From Archegozetes longisetosus (lineage: Eukaryota > Arthropoda > Arachnida > Sarcoptiformes > Trhypochthoniidae): a stretch of DNA of 64,000 nucleotides. The notes beneath the pieces were generated by a model. It saw only the letters and a list, made by a program, of their open reading frames with translations, ran no database searches and had not been told where the DNA came from. A program made the position numbers and the translations under genes. The stretch spans positions 5,180,001 to 5,244,000 of the forward strand of contig JAEMBT020000002.1 of the NCBI GenBank assembly GCA_018873245.2, given 5' to 3'. The stretch's first letter is position 1; every line of letters starts with the position of its first letter. This document shows, one piece after another, positions 46,189 through 56,757 of the stretch.

Positions 46189-47364
46189 TTTGATAATTTT
46201 GTTGAAAGTACTAAAATTTACAAAATATGGTCTGAGCTAAAGAAGTGTTGTGAATAATTTTACATTAACTGAATGTCAGTTAGAATATGTTATTTTAGAG
46301 TCCATCTTAACAATTAGTTTTATTACGAGATAAGAGTTGTAATTCAGTAACTCACTTATTAATAAGATTTAAATTTTCGAAGTTCTTGTAGCGTGCGCTC
46401 AAAACTCATTGTTATTTAGTTATCAAGTCACGCAATTTGACGCAATTTTTAACTATAAGAATGAGGTCTACGCGTTTAGAATGATGTTAAAACCAAATAA
46501 TGATAAGATTAAAAGTCAAATTTTGCAAATTCTAGCTGATCTGTTAATGGAAGTTCTCTTGCACCTCCATTAACTTTAACCTCATGAGAAATTTATCAGA
46601 TTATTAACTTTTAAAGGATCAACAAAACATTTTATAAGTTTGAAAATATGAATTCACTTTCAATGACAACATTTATTTGATATTATTCATGAGGTTTGTC
46701 TTTTGAAATCTTAGATAGAGGCTTAGCTGCAACTGAAGTACGAGGGTGCTAATCATCAGAGGATGAATAAATTGCATAAGAAAGAAGAGCTGTATATTGA
46801 TTTTCAATAAAAGTTTTTATGACTTCTCGACCTGACAAGAAGTGATTGTTAATCAATGATTGAATTTCTCAATAATCGAGTCCGAAAACCAGAGCACACC
46901 ATTCAATTTGTAACATAACAGTCCAATTAGTTCAATTTTTTTTCTAACGGGCAAAACTTTACGGCATCTGTTTATGTGCCAACTCTTAATAGATTAGTAT
47001 TCGCTTCTGAAAATTTCGTTTATTCAGATGAAATCAGCAATTGTGACCTATTTTCAAGACAGCTTACAAGATGGTTAGATTAGGTTAGGTTAGGTTAGAA
47101 TCTGAATGACAGCGATAAGCTTAATATAGCGAGAAGTAATTTTCATGCAAACGCACTATCATATTTTGTTAAAAGCAATATAATATGGGAATTGGAAGAA
47201 TACATTAACATTAATGGGTCTTTCGAACCAAGCGATACTGCTTGCAAAAAATTTAAATATTCTGTTTTTTTCTAAATTCTAACCTAATAATCGAGGAAAA
47301 CGATGTTCGGAAATATTTGAGTTTCTTTCACCGGCATCTGTAGCTAAATTGCAATCAAAGTGTC
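46189..47364. other. Divergent intergenic region
   Basis: Lies between the hemopexin-like gene (-) and the small membrane protein (+), so it holds both promoters. Apart from the telomere-type repeat at 47074, nothing is recognised. Confidence 0.35.
47074..47098. repeat. Short interstitial TTAGG array
   Basis: About four TTAGG-type units (GGTTAGATTAGGTTAGG and on). TTAGG is the usual arthropod telomere repeat. It is too short to be a telomere and may be chance or a repair scar. Confidence 0.55.
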
Positions 47365-47595
47365 ATGATCTCTACTCCTTCTAATGCTAGTCTAATTTCA
47401 ACAACAGATGAAACAATGGGTTCTCAATTTACTACAAGAGAAATAGACTCGTCATTGGCTCAAGAGTCGGTACCTAATGAGTTGGATATTGTTTTGATTG
47501 TGGCCATCATCAAAGCCACTTTCCTCGCGATCGGCGCATTATTAGTATCTTTGGCCATATGTTTGGTTCATAAGGTAACAAAAACTATAACGTAA
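47365..47595 (+). CDS. Small single-pass membrane protein, hypothetical
   Basis: ATG-initiated frame of 76 codons: a Ser/Thr-rich N-terminal half of about 40 residues (ISTPSNASLISTTDE), then one long hydrophobic segment (IVLIVAIIKATFLAIGALLV) and a short basic tail (HKVTKTIT). The layout fits a type I or tail-anchored small membrane protein. No family is recognised. A single possible N-glycosylation site (NAS) is present. It could be one exon of a larger gene: the frame stops right after the basic tail and no splice signals were confirmed. Confidence 0.4.
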   Translation: MISTPSNASLISTTDETMGSQFTTREIDSSLAQESVPNELDIVLIVAIIKATFLAIGALLVSLAICLVHKVTKTIT

Positions 47596-48013
47596 CGTTC
47601 ATAAGAAAAACGAATGAAAATTATTTTCTAAAATTTGATATTTTGAGCGATTATCGAAAAGAATTCAACGTAATCATCAATGTTTAGTCGTGTGAATCTG
47701 CTAGTAACATTGCAACTGTCTATCCGATAACTGGAGTGAGATTCAACAAAACTCAAAATATTTCATTGGTTTTTAATAATACTCTTGTTTATATTGAAAT
47801 AATTTTGAGGGAATTTAGATTTGATAGAAATACACTTAATTACTAGATATAATTTATATACTATAGTAAATTGATTTATGAATGTAATAATCTATAGCTT
47901 TAAATTTGACATAAATTTACCACAGATACAACGGAATAGATATTAGATTTATATAAATACTGTTGCTTAATATCCCTTAAATCAGAGCTTTTACTAAACT
48001 TTTGAGTCTCCAT
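47596..48013. other. Intergenic, nothing recognised
   Basis: Between the small membrane protein and the WAP gene's 3' end; presumably holds both 3' UTRs. Confidence 0.3.
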
Positions 48014-48873
48014 TCAAGCGATCGTAACAGGCTTAACAACAATGGTTAAGCTTCCGTCCAGGGCCTTAGAGGCGGTAATCATAAGAGGTTTAGATAGATC
48101 AGTGTTTCCTTCCTCTTCGTCTGCTTCTTCCTCATCTATATACACATTGATCAAATGGCTCTCTATAGTAATTTTATCAATAAGTTATTAACAGTTCATT
48201 CATACCAGAATATATTCTTTGTCCGAGTTTGTCACTTGGATAACACATTGAACCACAATCTTCTTCGCAACAAGTTTCGTTGTCTTCACAATCACTATTA
48301 TCATGACATTCTTTGAAATAGTAGTAGCAACAGGATTCAGTTCTTGGAAAGCATTCAGTGCGATTCACCTTAACTTTTAGGTCAGCGTTAGTTGGGAAAC
48401 GAATGAAATCAGGATCCGAATCCAAAATGTCGTTCTCGTCTATACTACCATCTTCTAGGGCTAAAAATCAGAATTGATTTACTGAATGATTAGTTATTTG
48501 TAAACCTTTTTCTGGTGTTTTTCCCAATTGATTGACTGAAAAGCATTGAACAGTGCAGTTGGCCAAACAGCAAACTTCGTTTTGTCCGCATTCGCTGTTA
48601 CTATGACACTTTTCTTCAAATGAGTCACAACATTCTCTTCCTTCTCTGTAGCAGCTCAAAACATATTCTGGTGTTTCATCTGCTCCAGTATCTTTATCTC
48701 CTTGACGCTTACGGCGCCTATTTTGCTTGACAACAGCAGCTGTTAAGAAAGTAGAACTTATTTATTTAGATCTTACAAATTTTTTATTATTCTGGAGAAA
48801 AACCAAGGAAATTACCATCAATTATAATGAAAGCAATGGCAATAGTAAGGCAAAGTATCTGAATAGATTTCAT
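48014..48873 (-). CDS. Secreted protein with two WAP-type domains
   Basis: Four exons: 48816-48873, 48506-48739, 48206-48460 and 48014-48162. All introns are short GT-AG introns and all junctions are in phase 1; the product is 231 residues. Exon 1 encodes a signal peptide (MKSIQILCLTIAIAFIII). Exon 2 starts with a basic run RRRKRQ, a good furin-type site, followed by a WAP-like core (CCDSFEEKCHSNSECG, NEVCCLANCTVQC). Exon 3 has a second core (CCYYYFKECHDNSDCE, NETCCEEDCGSMC). Exon 4 adds an acidic stretch (DEEEADEEEGN) and a tail. The WAP fold (four disulfides) is common in protease inhibitors and antimicrobial proteins; the target here is unknown. One cysteine-rich domain per exon suggests exon duplication. 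Confidence 0.82.
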
Positions 48874-49582
48874 GTTAATCTTAAAATACTTTTTACTCAA
48901 ACTAAACTTGTCTTTCGATCAATACTATAAACTTCTATTAGTTAGTTCTTTCTGTTTCGAAAGAAATGAGTTCAAAATTTTCAAATCTGTTGTATTTATC
49001 CGATAATTTTATGCTTCATTATAACATTTAATTATCACAGCATTTGTAATAACACATGAGAGAATCTGTTGTCTGTATTAAACATCTTTGGTAGTTCATT
49101 AAACTCATTAAAATTAAATTAATGTTTCATTAATACACTACGCAAAATGAAAATTTAGTTTATTTTTGTTAAAACCAAGTTTTTAATTTTAAAATTAGAA
49201 ATGTTATCAATAGTATTGCAAAATAAATTGACGAATATACGAATAAAAGAGTGAATCGAATGCAAACCAATATGTCCATATATAAATGCGAGAATGGCAC
49301 CTATGCAAGCTTTATGCTTAGTCTTAAAAGTCCTTTAAAGTTGTAAAGGTGAAAGTAATATGCGTTTATATATAATAATTTTTAATCCACAAAAAGTATA
49401 TAATATAAGAAATAGTTAACTATATATAATTTAAGAATCTTTATTACTATAACAATTGACATAGTCTTTCAAAACATTTTATTAACATCACCAATAAATT
49501 TATTAAATGCAAAACTGATTTAGCTTTTGTCTCGGATATATAACCGATATCATCTAATTCTAAAGAATTTCTAACTCACAAG
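48874..49582. other. Intergenic, nothing recognised
   Basis: 5' flank of the WAP gene. The + strand frame 48727-48930 is antisense to WAP exon 1 and is rejected. Confidence 0.35.
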
Positions 49583-50330
49583 GGAGGTTCGGAACTATGT
49601 AATGAACGATTTCAAAAGCATTTTTATAGCATGAATTTCATGTCAGATCATGCTCGAAAAGGCATATAAAAAAGACTGACCGCCAGACACTTAAAAAAAG
49701 TAGTTGCCAAGGCTGGTTGTTATTCATTCCCATGTGCCCTTACGTAGAAAATAAGAACTCTTATTATGCGAAATACCACATTGAATGGGAATAATATCAT
49801 CAATAAAGAAAAACTCTAATGATTTCTAAATCATTTTGAGCAAAAAGATAGTTTGACAATTTCATCAATGTTTAAAAATCAGGTTTCATGTATGAATAGT
49901 ATTCATTTTTCATATTTATAGTCTCTCAAAAAATAGATCTTTATGTTTCTCATAATGCAATAAAATGATCGGACCATTACTCATTAATTTAATGTTTGCT
50001 TAGTTTTTAAGTATGCAAATGAATAGAATTGTTAAAAATATTAGAATTTCATTTGAATTGAAACATTAAATATAATTAATTTGAATTTATATGAATTTTT
50101 AATAAGTTTTGATATGTTTTCTCATTGTAAGTAGTGAAAAATCAAATAAAAATATGTTAATAATTATAGTATCAATGCATTGAAAATCAACTTTTTGAAT
50201 GATCACAACTTCTTCATATGAAGCGGTCAGTCCTTTTTATATGCGTTTTCGGACATGATATGAAATGTTATTCATGCCATAAAAATAATTTTGAAATCGA
50301 TCATTACATTGTCCTGAAGCTCCTTTATTA
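49583..50330. mobile_element. MITE with about 105-base TIRs
   Basis: The left arm (ends CATATAAAAAAGACTGACCG, 49662-49682) is the inverse of the right arm beginning CGGTCAGTCCTTTTTATATG at 50224; similarity extends out through AATCGATCATTACATTGTCC. About 540 bases without coding capacity lie between. Target duplication not resolved. Confidence 0.7.
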
Positions 50331-51148
50331 ATTATATTGCTTAAAAATAGTATTAATTACTTTGATAGTATTTTACTTTTGTTTACAAACATTAGCCTAA
50401 AGTACTTTCAAATAGTTGTAAGTTTTTAGTACTTTTTATTTATAAGATTAAATAGTTGAAAGTGCTAAAATTGCATTTATATATAGATGTGATTTATACT
50501 AATCGGTAAATCTGTATTTTCTATTTTAATAGTCTGATCTTGTTTTTATAAAGACCGTAGTTTTCGGTACTTCAAACTTCTATTTTTTAATAATGGTTTC
50601 ATAGACTTTCGCTTTGAATAACTTTCTCTGCATTCGCAAATTTCGGCACAAATACCGAATAAATGATAGAAAACATCCATCCCTATTACCATCAATAAGA
50701 CTTTTTATCAGTTGAAATGCTATTGAGATCTGAATAGCATAATTAATAAATCTTGTATTAATGAGAGAAACGCTTATTTTGGCTATAGTTCGGTTTATGG
50801 TTGATGTGGGATTTGAGTATAAGGGATTCATGTGGTTAACGCAACATGTTTCATTAGGATCTCAAACATTTTTGTTATGAGAATTGTCTCTATTCATATA
50901 AATTATATTTTTATTGATGTTGTAAGTAGCGTTCATACAGTTCTCGTCGCATTCATTTAAATTAAATACAGGTGTTATGCAAATCTATACAATTAAGAGG
51001 TATGATACAGCTAAAGACACGATAAAAGTATCCTAAACCTTATATAGAGATTAAAATTCTTATTATTCAACAGGGTAAATTATCATTCATATTGAATACA
51101 GGGTTTGAGTATTTTGTTTTGAGTTTGACTAGATCTCTCAGTGTTATC
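50331..51148. other. Intergenic, nothing recognised
   Basis: AT-rich. An 83-codon minus frame at 50580-50831 has an ATG but no domain and sits in transposon-rich surroundings. Confidence 0.35.
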
Positions 51149-51191
51149 TAGTGATGGAATCGAGCCTCGAGCTGGACTAAAATTATAAAAT

Positions 51192-51751
51192 AAGACTTGT
51201 GCAATAAGTAAATTTACATTTTTAATTTTCTGAATAAAATGAAAAGTATAAAAAAATTTAGATGAAAATTTATCTAAAGCAAAAATATATATTGAAGTAA
51301 AATTTTTATAATTTATATGGCACTAACACCCCAGACAACTGCTCATTACCGCAGTGATGCCAAAAACTGGCTTAAAGCTCAAAATATCGAATTCGTAAAG
51401 CTCTACAGTAATATCCCGTGCTGTCCATAGGCCTGACTAATTGAGACATTGGGCAGAATGTAAGGCAATTTTCAAACGTTGGCAAAAGAAACTTAAAACT
51501 TTGACTGATTTTAAACGAATCTGGAGAGACATCTCTAAAAAATCGCCGAAAGAAGTGGTAAATACATAATGCGTGGCCTTAAGACTAAATTGAAAGCTAT
51601 GAGTCAAGGAGGAGTGTTAGTGCCATATAAATTATAAAGATTTTACTTCAATATATATTTTTGCTTTAGATAAATTTTCATTTAAATGTGCTTTGTACTT
51701 TTCATTTTATTCAGAAAACTAAAAATGTAAATTTACTTATTGCACAAGCCT
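51192..51751. mobile_element. Tc1-type element nested in the hAT
   Basis: Ends AGACTTGTGCAATAAGTAAA and the inverse of AGGCTTGTGCAATAAGTAAA, with TA on each side. TIRs are over 100 bases (through GAAGTAAAATTTTTATAATT). 560 bases in all. Confidence 0.85.
51341..51640 (+). pseudogene. Tc1-like transposase fragment
   Basis: HYRSDAKNWLKAQNIEFVKL corresponds to the Tc1 H-x-WL-QNI block before SPDLNPIEN. The end (MRGLKTKLKAMSQGGVLVPY) matches the Tc1 C-terminus. The middle is full of stops. Confidence 0.6.
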
Positions 51752-51798
51752 TAATATAGGCTTAGCAAGAGAGTACTTAGGAATTTTTTCATCTTTTG

Positions 51799-51915
51799 TC
51801 ATCTGAACGTGTATTTTCAAAAGTTGGTCGTCTAATCTCAAAAAGACGCGCAAATTTATCTCCAAAACTAGTTAATAAACTAGTATTCATGAACAAAAAT
51901 ATTAATTATATGTAA
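51799..51915 (+). pseudogene. hAT transposase C-terminal dimerisation segment
   Basis: SSERVFSKVGRLISKRRANL, then LSPKLVNKLVFMNKNIN and a stop. This is the conserved hAT dimerisation block. The catalytic part is absent. Confidence 0.85.
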
Positions 51916-52072
51916 TAGTATTTATAATACTCATTTCAAAGTACAATCTTTTTTAAAAATTTCTTATGATTTCATTAAATTTTCGAGTAAAAATTTTTCG
52001 AGTACTCGTCGAGCCTTCGAGCCTTGAGAATCGAGCCTCGAGTCTTAGATAGCTCGAAAATTCCCATCACTA

Positions 52073-52870
52073 GTGTTATCCAGTCAATTCATTTGAGTTC
52101 TCAAAAGTAACTTTGACTGTTCCCTATTAGTTCTTAATGTCAGTGAAGACAATGTTTTCTGCTTAAAAAGTCACAACATATATCGAAGTTACGGAATATT
52201 TTGATCAATTTATCAACCAAATAGACTTTAATAAGAAGAGAAAGTGCTTACTGTTTATGTTGAAATAAAAGCTCGAGTTCATTGAGTGGTTAAAAACTTT
52301 TAGTTAATAGAGTATTTACAGGTTTACGGGCCGTTCTATTTGGATCTCATTAAGAATGCTTGAACTTAAGAGACTAAAATGCTTAAAGATGAAAATAGAG
52401 ACTGAACCACATAAACAATACCTAGAATTTATTTTCAAATATAATAGGAGTAATTAAGAACATCCTGTAGTTTTATTTTTTAATTTCTCAATTTGTGGCC
52501 ATTATAAATTAATCACTTCTACTTATATAACGTCAATTATTATCTTCATATATAAGACGGATCTATATTATAGGATTTCGCTAATGGATTTCTTCACGTA
52601 CATAATGGAAAAATCTTAGCACCCCTGTACTTATATATCGATGTATAAGTACTTGTCGTAAATTTTTAAATCTTAGAAAATAATAACATAATCGAAGGTA
52701 TTATGTCAGGTAAAACAGTATATACCCAATGTTTTTTGATAGAATGTTTTTAACTGTCTGTTAGTAATTCACTGGTAAAGTCTGTTCCGACATTACTGTA
52801 TCTAATAATTGCATCATGACAGATGCACTTATTTCCATGAGTACACTTACAAACTGTTTCAAAAAGCATA
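52073..52870. other. Intergenic, 5' flank of TIMP
   Basis: Nothing recognised apart from the hAT target repeat at its left edge. Confidence 0.35.
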
Positions 52871-52878
52871 GTATAAAA
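52871..52878 (+). promoter_or_regulatory. TATA box of the TIMP gene
   Basis: GTATAAAA lies 87 bases before the ATG; spacing to a start site at about 52905 is plausible. No initiator was assigned. Confidence 0.5.
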
Positions 52879-52957
52879 ACTCACATAATAAAGACCTAAT
52901 TAAAAAATTTCCTGATAAACTTATTTTCAACTCATAACAAGTAAAATATTTGCAAAA

Positions 52958-53383
52958 ATGAAATTATTTAGTATATTATTGATTGCAATTGCATACTATT
53001 TTGGCTCAACTGATGCCTGTACTTGTCCTCCAAGAACACCAAAAGATGATTTTTGTCAATCAGAGTTCGTAGTAGTTGGCAAAGTAGGTGATCGTCATGC
53101 AGTATCTGATTTCGAAGTGTATTACGATTTCACTATTGATCAAATTTTGAGAGTCACAGAAAAAGGAAGAAAGTCATTGATAACTAATCGTCTTTTGACA
53201 CCTTACGATAGCGCAGCATGTGGCGCAAATTTACAAGAAGGTAAAGAACATGTGATCGCTGGATATGTTGATCAATGGGGCAACGCACGCGTCAGCTTAT
53301 GTAACTTTTATGGTCTTTGGTCTAACGTTAGAGAAGATGTCAGAAGCGGATTTCTTGGAGGATATAAATGCAGCGACAATTAA
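52958..53383 (+). CDS. Timp: TIMP-like metalloproteinase inhibitor
   Basis: Single exon, 141 residues. A signal peptide (MKLFSILLIAIAYYFGSTDA) is followed directly by CTCPP, so the mature chain begins Cys-x-Cys, the wedge by which TIMPs chelate the catalytic zinc of metalloproteinases. After that come the OB-fold parts FCQSEFVVVGKV, DFTIDQILRV, NRLLTPYDSAACGANLQEGK, HVIAGYVD and SLCNFYGLW. Six cysteines fit the three N-domain disulfides. The C-terminal TIMP domain is missing: the protein stops at about 121 mature residues. Arthropod and nematode single-domain TIMPs are known, so this need not be a truncation. It has its own TATA box and a 3' AATAAA near 53407. The absence of introns could mean retrocopying. 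Confidence 0.88.
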   Translation: MKLFSILLIAIAYYFGSTDACTCPPRTPKDDFCQSEFVVVGKVGDRHAVSDFEVYYDFTIDQILRVTEKGRKSLITNRLLTPYDSAACGANLQEGKEHVIAGYVDQWGNARVSLCNFYGLWSNVREDVRSGFLGGYKCSDN

Positions 53384-53492
53384 ATAGTTTTTATTACTTA
53401 CTCGTAATAAAATGATTATTTTTAAATCAATATTATTTTAAATATAACAAATTACTCACGATTTTAAAAATTATTAAATCAAACTTATTTCG

Positions 53493-53733
53493 TTACCTCA
53501 GTACTGTATTGCGCTAACTCAGAAAAGTCTGTTATGTACAAATTCGAGTTTAAAGTTTAGAATCATAACTCGAAGGCACCATAACAGCTGTACTCTTTAT
53601 GATATATTTGGGATCTATTTGAAAGTTTTGAGATTCGATTCGAACAATTTGTAGAAGATTGATAACTTCAAAAGTGGTATTGATTCATGTTGTGAAAATT
53701 TTCGAGTTAGCGCATTATAGCACTGAGGTGATG
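53493..53733. mobile_element. Small MITE
   Basis: TACCTCAGTACTGTATTGCG and GCGCTAACTC on the left are the inverse of GAGTTAGCGC and ATAGCACTGAGGTG on the right. About 240 bases, no coding capacity. Confidence 0.7.
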
Positions 53734-54272
53734 ATTTCTTATGAGTTTAAAGTAATGTGTAATCGAGTTTAAAGTTTACATTATCATTTAACTTTTTTGA
53801 AGTCTATACAAACAGATCAGCTGTGAAGTAGAAGATGAAAATCCCAATCATAGACTCAACTTTAGATGAACCACATCGGGTCTACCACAATTCATCCACA
53901 CTTTTCAATCGATCACAAAATATAAGTGATGACCATTTCCATATCAGATGAACTACGGGGAGCCAAGCGATGGGTATTTCTAGATTAGCTGACCTACGGG
54001 GAGTAGCCGATGGCTATTTCAAAGCCATTGAAGTCCCTTCGATGACTTCGAGTTTTTACTGGGTATAGGGGATACCCACTTGGAAATTTGAACTCCTTTG
54101 AGAAAGTTTGAATTTCTACTGGATATAAAGGTTTCAGTTACTTCCAGTAGGTCATCTGAGTTGAAGATGACCAACTGTTGCCTTCCGTTGGTCAGGTGAA
54201 CTTGAAATGGTCATCGCTTACATTCAGTCATTAATTGGAAAGAGTGGAAGAATTGCTGTACATTCAGTTACA
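53734..54272. repeat. Region with local duplications
   Basis: Two imperfect copies of about 35 bases stand side by side (CTACGGGGAG ... CGATGGGTATTTC at 53953 and CTACGGGGAG ... CGATGGCTATTTC at 53993). Two related copies of a TTTGAA-TTCTACTGG motif occur at 54085-54130. No gene recognised. Confidence 0.45.
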
Positions 54273-54413
54273 TCTTCCAAATTAACAATAGCAGAAATAA
54301 CAGACTAGTCTTCAGCTACAGCTGAGACGACTGCTGGGGAAATAACGTCTCCTGAATTAACACCAGAAACAACAGCATCCAGTACAACAACACAAGAGTC
54401 CATCTCAAGTTGA
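54273..54413 (+). pseudogene. Thr/Ser-rich (mucin-like) coding relic
   Basis: One frame reads SSKLTIAEITD, a stop, then ATAETTAGEITSPEL and TPETTASSTTTQESISS to a stop. The composition (Thr, Ser, Glu, Pro) is that of a mucin-like stalk and unlike the AT-rich surroundings. No start codon or other exon was found. Confidence 0.4.
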
Positions 54414-54825
54414 GACATCAGTAGTGTATATCACTAGGTCAGTACGGTACGGGAGGTGCGAGATGTATAACTGTCCCATTCTTTTATAAGAAAAATGATA
54501 AGAAACAATAAAAATAATTTTTTATAAGAATAGCGAATATAACAAATTTTTTGTCCTAAAACTCTTGGATAGCTTACTTTATCATAAAGCCGTCTTGCAT
54601 TAAAAGCGATTACACTAAATGGATAGATATGAGTGTATATTATGTAATAGATTGATAACAAAAATAACAAACTTAATCATGAAAAGTTGAATTTCTTAAA
54701 AATAATTTTATTAAGGAGAATCTATCCTAAAAAAAGTTTGTGTGAGTTGTAAGAGTTATAACAATAAAACGAATCAGGGATAGTAAGTGATCATCTAAAT
54801 AGAACTTTCACTGCAAACAAAGTAC

Positions 54826-55555
54826 ATATTTCCACTGCTCCAAAGTATACTCCAGAGTGTGGTTTATACAGCGAATCAGCTATCCAAAGACCATCTTACT
54901 GTTGAAAGATTCTTTTAGTTTAACAATCTTACTTTCATTATTAATGCCAAACTCATTACAGATGATGATGCGCGTAGTTAGACCCAAGGGATATTCAGTC
55001 AATCCAATCTGTTTCTTCACTTCCTTCTCCATCAAGTCGTTGAAACACTTGTTGTCTATCATATATACGAGGTAGAGTATAGCGTCAATTGAAAAGAACT
55101 ATCCACCACCAAGATATGAGTTGTCTTTTAGAAGATTTAATAGTCTTCACTTGGTTTTACTTTAGCTTCTAATCCTAGCTTGTATGATAAATTCAAAATA
55201 TTCGCAAGTGATATTGGACCAACAATCTCATTTCGATGTCCTCCTGGTAGAACGTATGTAAAAATAATCCCATTTTCATTCGTGTTATTCAGGCGTAACT
55301 CACTAGCTTCACGGTATTGAGAGGGTGATACTACACCATCTCTCAGAAGTGAAAGATAACTAAGGGATGTACTATCTACATCGTCTGGTAAAGTATTCGC
55401 CTTTTGTAAAAGTTGAACGTCACATCATATCCTTTTAAGATTTGTTTCTTCAACGATGAAATAATCAATGGATTGAGATTATCATTGAGAATTTCATATG
55501 CTAGAAAATTGGAATAGTTTACTGAGTCCGGAATAGGTCTCTTCAACAGTTAACT
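54826..55555 (-). pseudogene. Prenyltransferase/terpene-cyclase-like remnant
   Basis: On the minus strand, three frames in succession give coding-like sequence: YSNFLAYEILNDNLNPLI, QKANTLPDDVDSTSLSYLSL, GGHRNEIVGPISLANILNLS, NDLMEKEVKKQIGLTEYPLG, TTRIIICNEFGIN, and HSGVYFGAVEICTLFAV. The LPDDVDSTSL, GLT-YPL and YFGA elements with repeated helices recall the alpha/alpha-barrel repeats of squalene-cyclase and prenyltransferase-fold proteins. Frameshifts lie near 55420 and 55130, with stops in the 55115 and 54890 areas. The family call is tentative; it could be another helical-repeat enzyme. It follows the glutamine synthetase pseudogene on the same strand. Confidence 0.4.
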
Positions 55556-55589
55556 CGTCCTGTTCCAATTTTAGATTGAAATCCATTTA

Positions 55590-56757
55590 CTAACTGAAGC
55601 ATTGTTCTAGAAACTTTATTCTTTTATCTGAAGCTGATGATATAAAGTGGTTTTCGTATAATCTCGTGTGGTTAGTGAATTTGTAGAAATTTTGGGAACT
55701 TTGTATTGTTCAGTTGTGTAACCCCTTCTTAAAAGAATATCTCCTCCAAAATCTCGATCTGCTTTCTCGACTTCTGCGAGACCTCTTCTTTAGTGCTGAA
55801 GTTGGCGTAAGTACCAGGTCCCTTCCAGTCGCCAGGAATAACTTCAAGTCAAATGTGACTACAGTGCGAAAATCTTCAGCTACTCGATGCAAAATGAATA
55901 GAGTCATCACCAAGTCATCAAGTGGTCACACCTTCACACCGACCGACCTCAGAGGTTATCAATACAAAAGATAACCTCTGAATTATTTAAATGCAATCAT
56001 TTTGGAGTCATCTTTATCCTATTTGAAATAGATATTATAATTATGTAATAAATCCTGAGTTATTGAGAACAGTTAATTGACTCACGAAAAGTTACATAAT
56101 ATTCGTACTAAGTTAATCTTAAGTCTAAAATCATAAGATAAGACCACTAATATCTGATTACCAGAAACTTCCGCCGCGATGGGATTACATCTGCATTTTC
56201 TTCAGCGATATTGATTCCTGCATACAAACAGACCCTATAATGAACCTCTACAATGCCTCTGCCAAATTCACGATTTGTCCCAACACTACAATAATAAAGT
56301 CCTTGTAGTCCAAGAAAGTCACGTGAGAGTCGGCCCAATGGCTTTTTAACATTAAAACAATCTAATAAGATATATTCTTGTTCGATGCCAAACCATGGTT
56401 CTTGATCTTGAACCATATCCATAACCATTTTGCAGCTATGTCTATGATTAGATTCAGTTAGAATTTTATTATATCTGATTGTTTCGCAATAAATAGTTTA
56501 TTATCTCCACCACGAAATGGATCGTTATATAACTGGACAGGCAATAGATAGACATCAGCATTACTGTCTTCAGCCTGACCTGTGGATGAGCCATGAAGGT
56601 TCCAAATCGGTAACTCGGATGCAACCTTAGGCACGAATGATACAGTCTTGGTCTTAGTTCTTACGTGTTCACCAGTCCCATCGAGCCAAACATACATAAC
56701 TTGAACTTTATAACTAAAATATTGTCTTTCATATAAATAAAAATCTCTGATCATTTA
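55590..56757 (-). pseudogene. Glutamine synthetase pseudogene
   Basis: Type II (eukaryotic) glutamine synthetase, ATP-dependent ammonia assimilation. Recognisable from the top: KVQVMYVWLDGTGEHVR, ELPIWNLHGSSTGQAE, LYNDPFRGGDNKLF, NHRHSCKMVMDM, EPWFGIEQEYILLD, YYCSVGTN, YRVCLYAGINIAEENADV; then, after an intron (about 55948-56156), VGRCEG, HRVAEDFRTVVTFDLK, VIPGDWKGPGTYANFSTKEE and a weak SSASDKRIKF end. Damage: frameshifts near 56455 and 55830, a stop after the VGRCEG block, and substitutions at conserved sites. The first exon is absent; similarity ends at 56757 where the ELO fragment begins. Confidence 0.88.
55950..55980. repeat. Perfect hairpin at the GS intron acceptor
   Basis: CAGAGGTTATC and GATAACCTCTG form an 11-base perfect stem with a 9-base loop. 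The acceptor AG of the glutamine synthetase intron (minus strand) lies at its base. Confidence 0.7.

Larger units (their letters stand above)
51149..52072. mobile_element. hAT element with 8-base duplication
   Basis: GTGTTATC is duplicated at 51141-51148 and 52073-52080, the 8-base signature of hAT. Ends are TAGTGATGG and CCATCACTA, followed inside by CGAGCCTCGAG repeats. It carries the transposase C-terminus and a nested Tc1 element. Non-autonomous. Confidence 0.9.

Noticed and set aside
55714-55974. 86-codon plus-strand frame
   Set aside because: Antisense to the glutamine synthetase pseudogene, which shows clear family motifs on the other strand.
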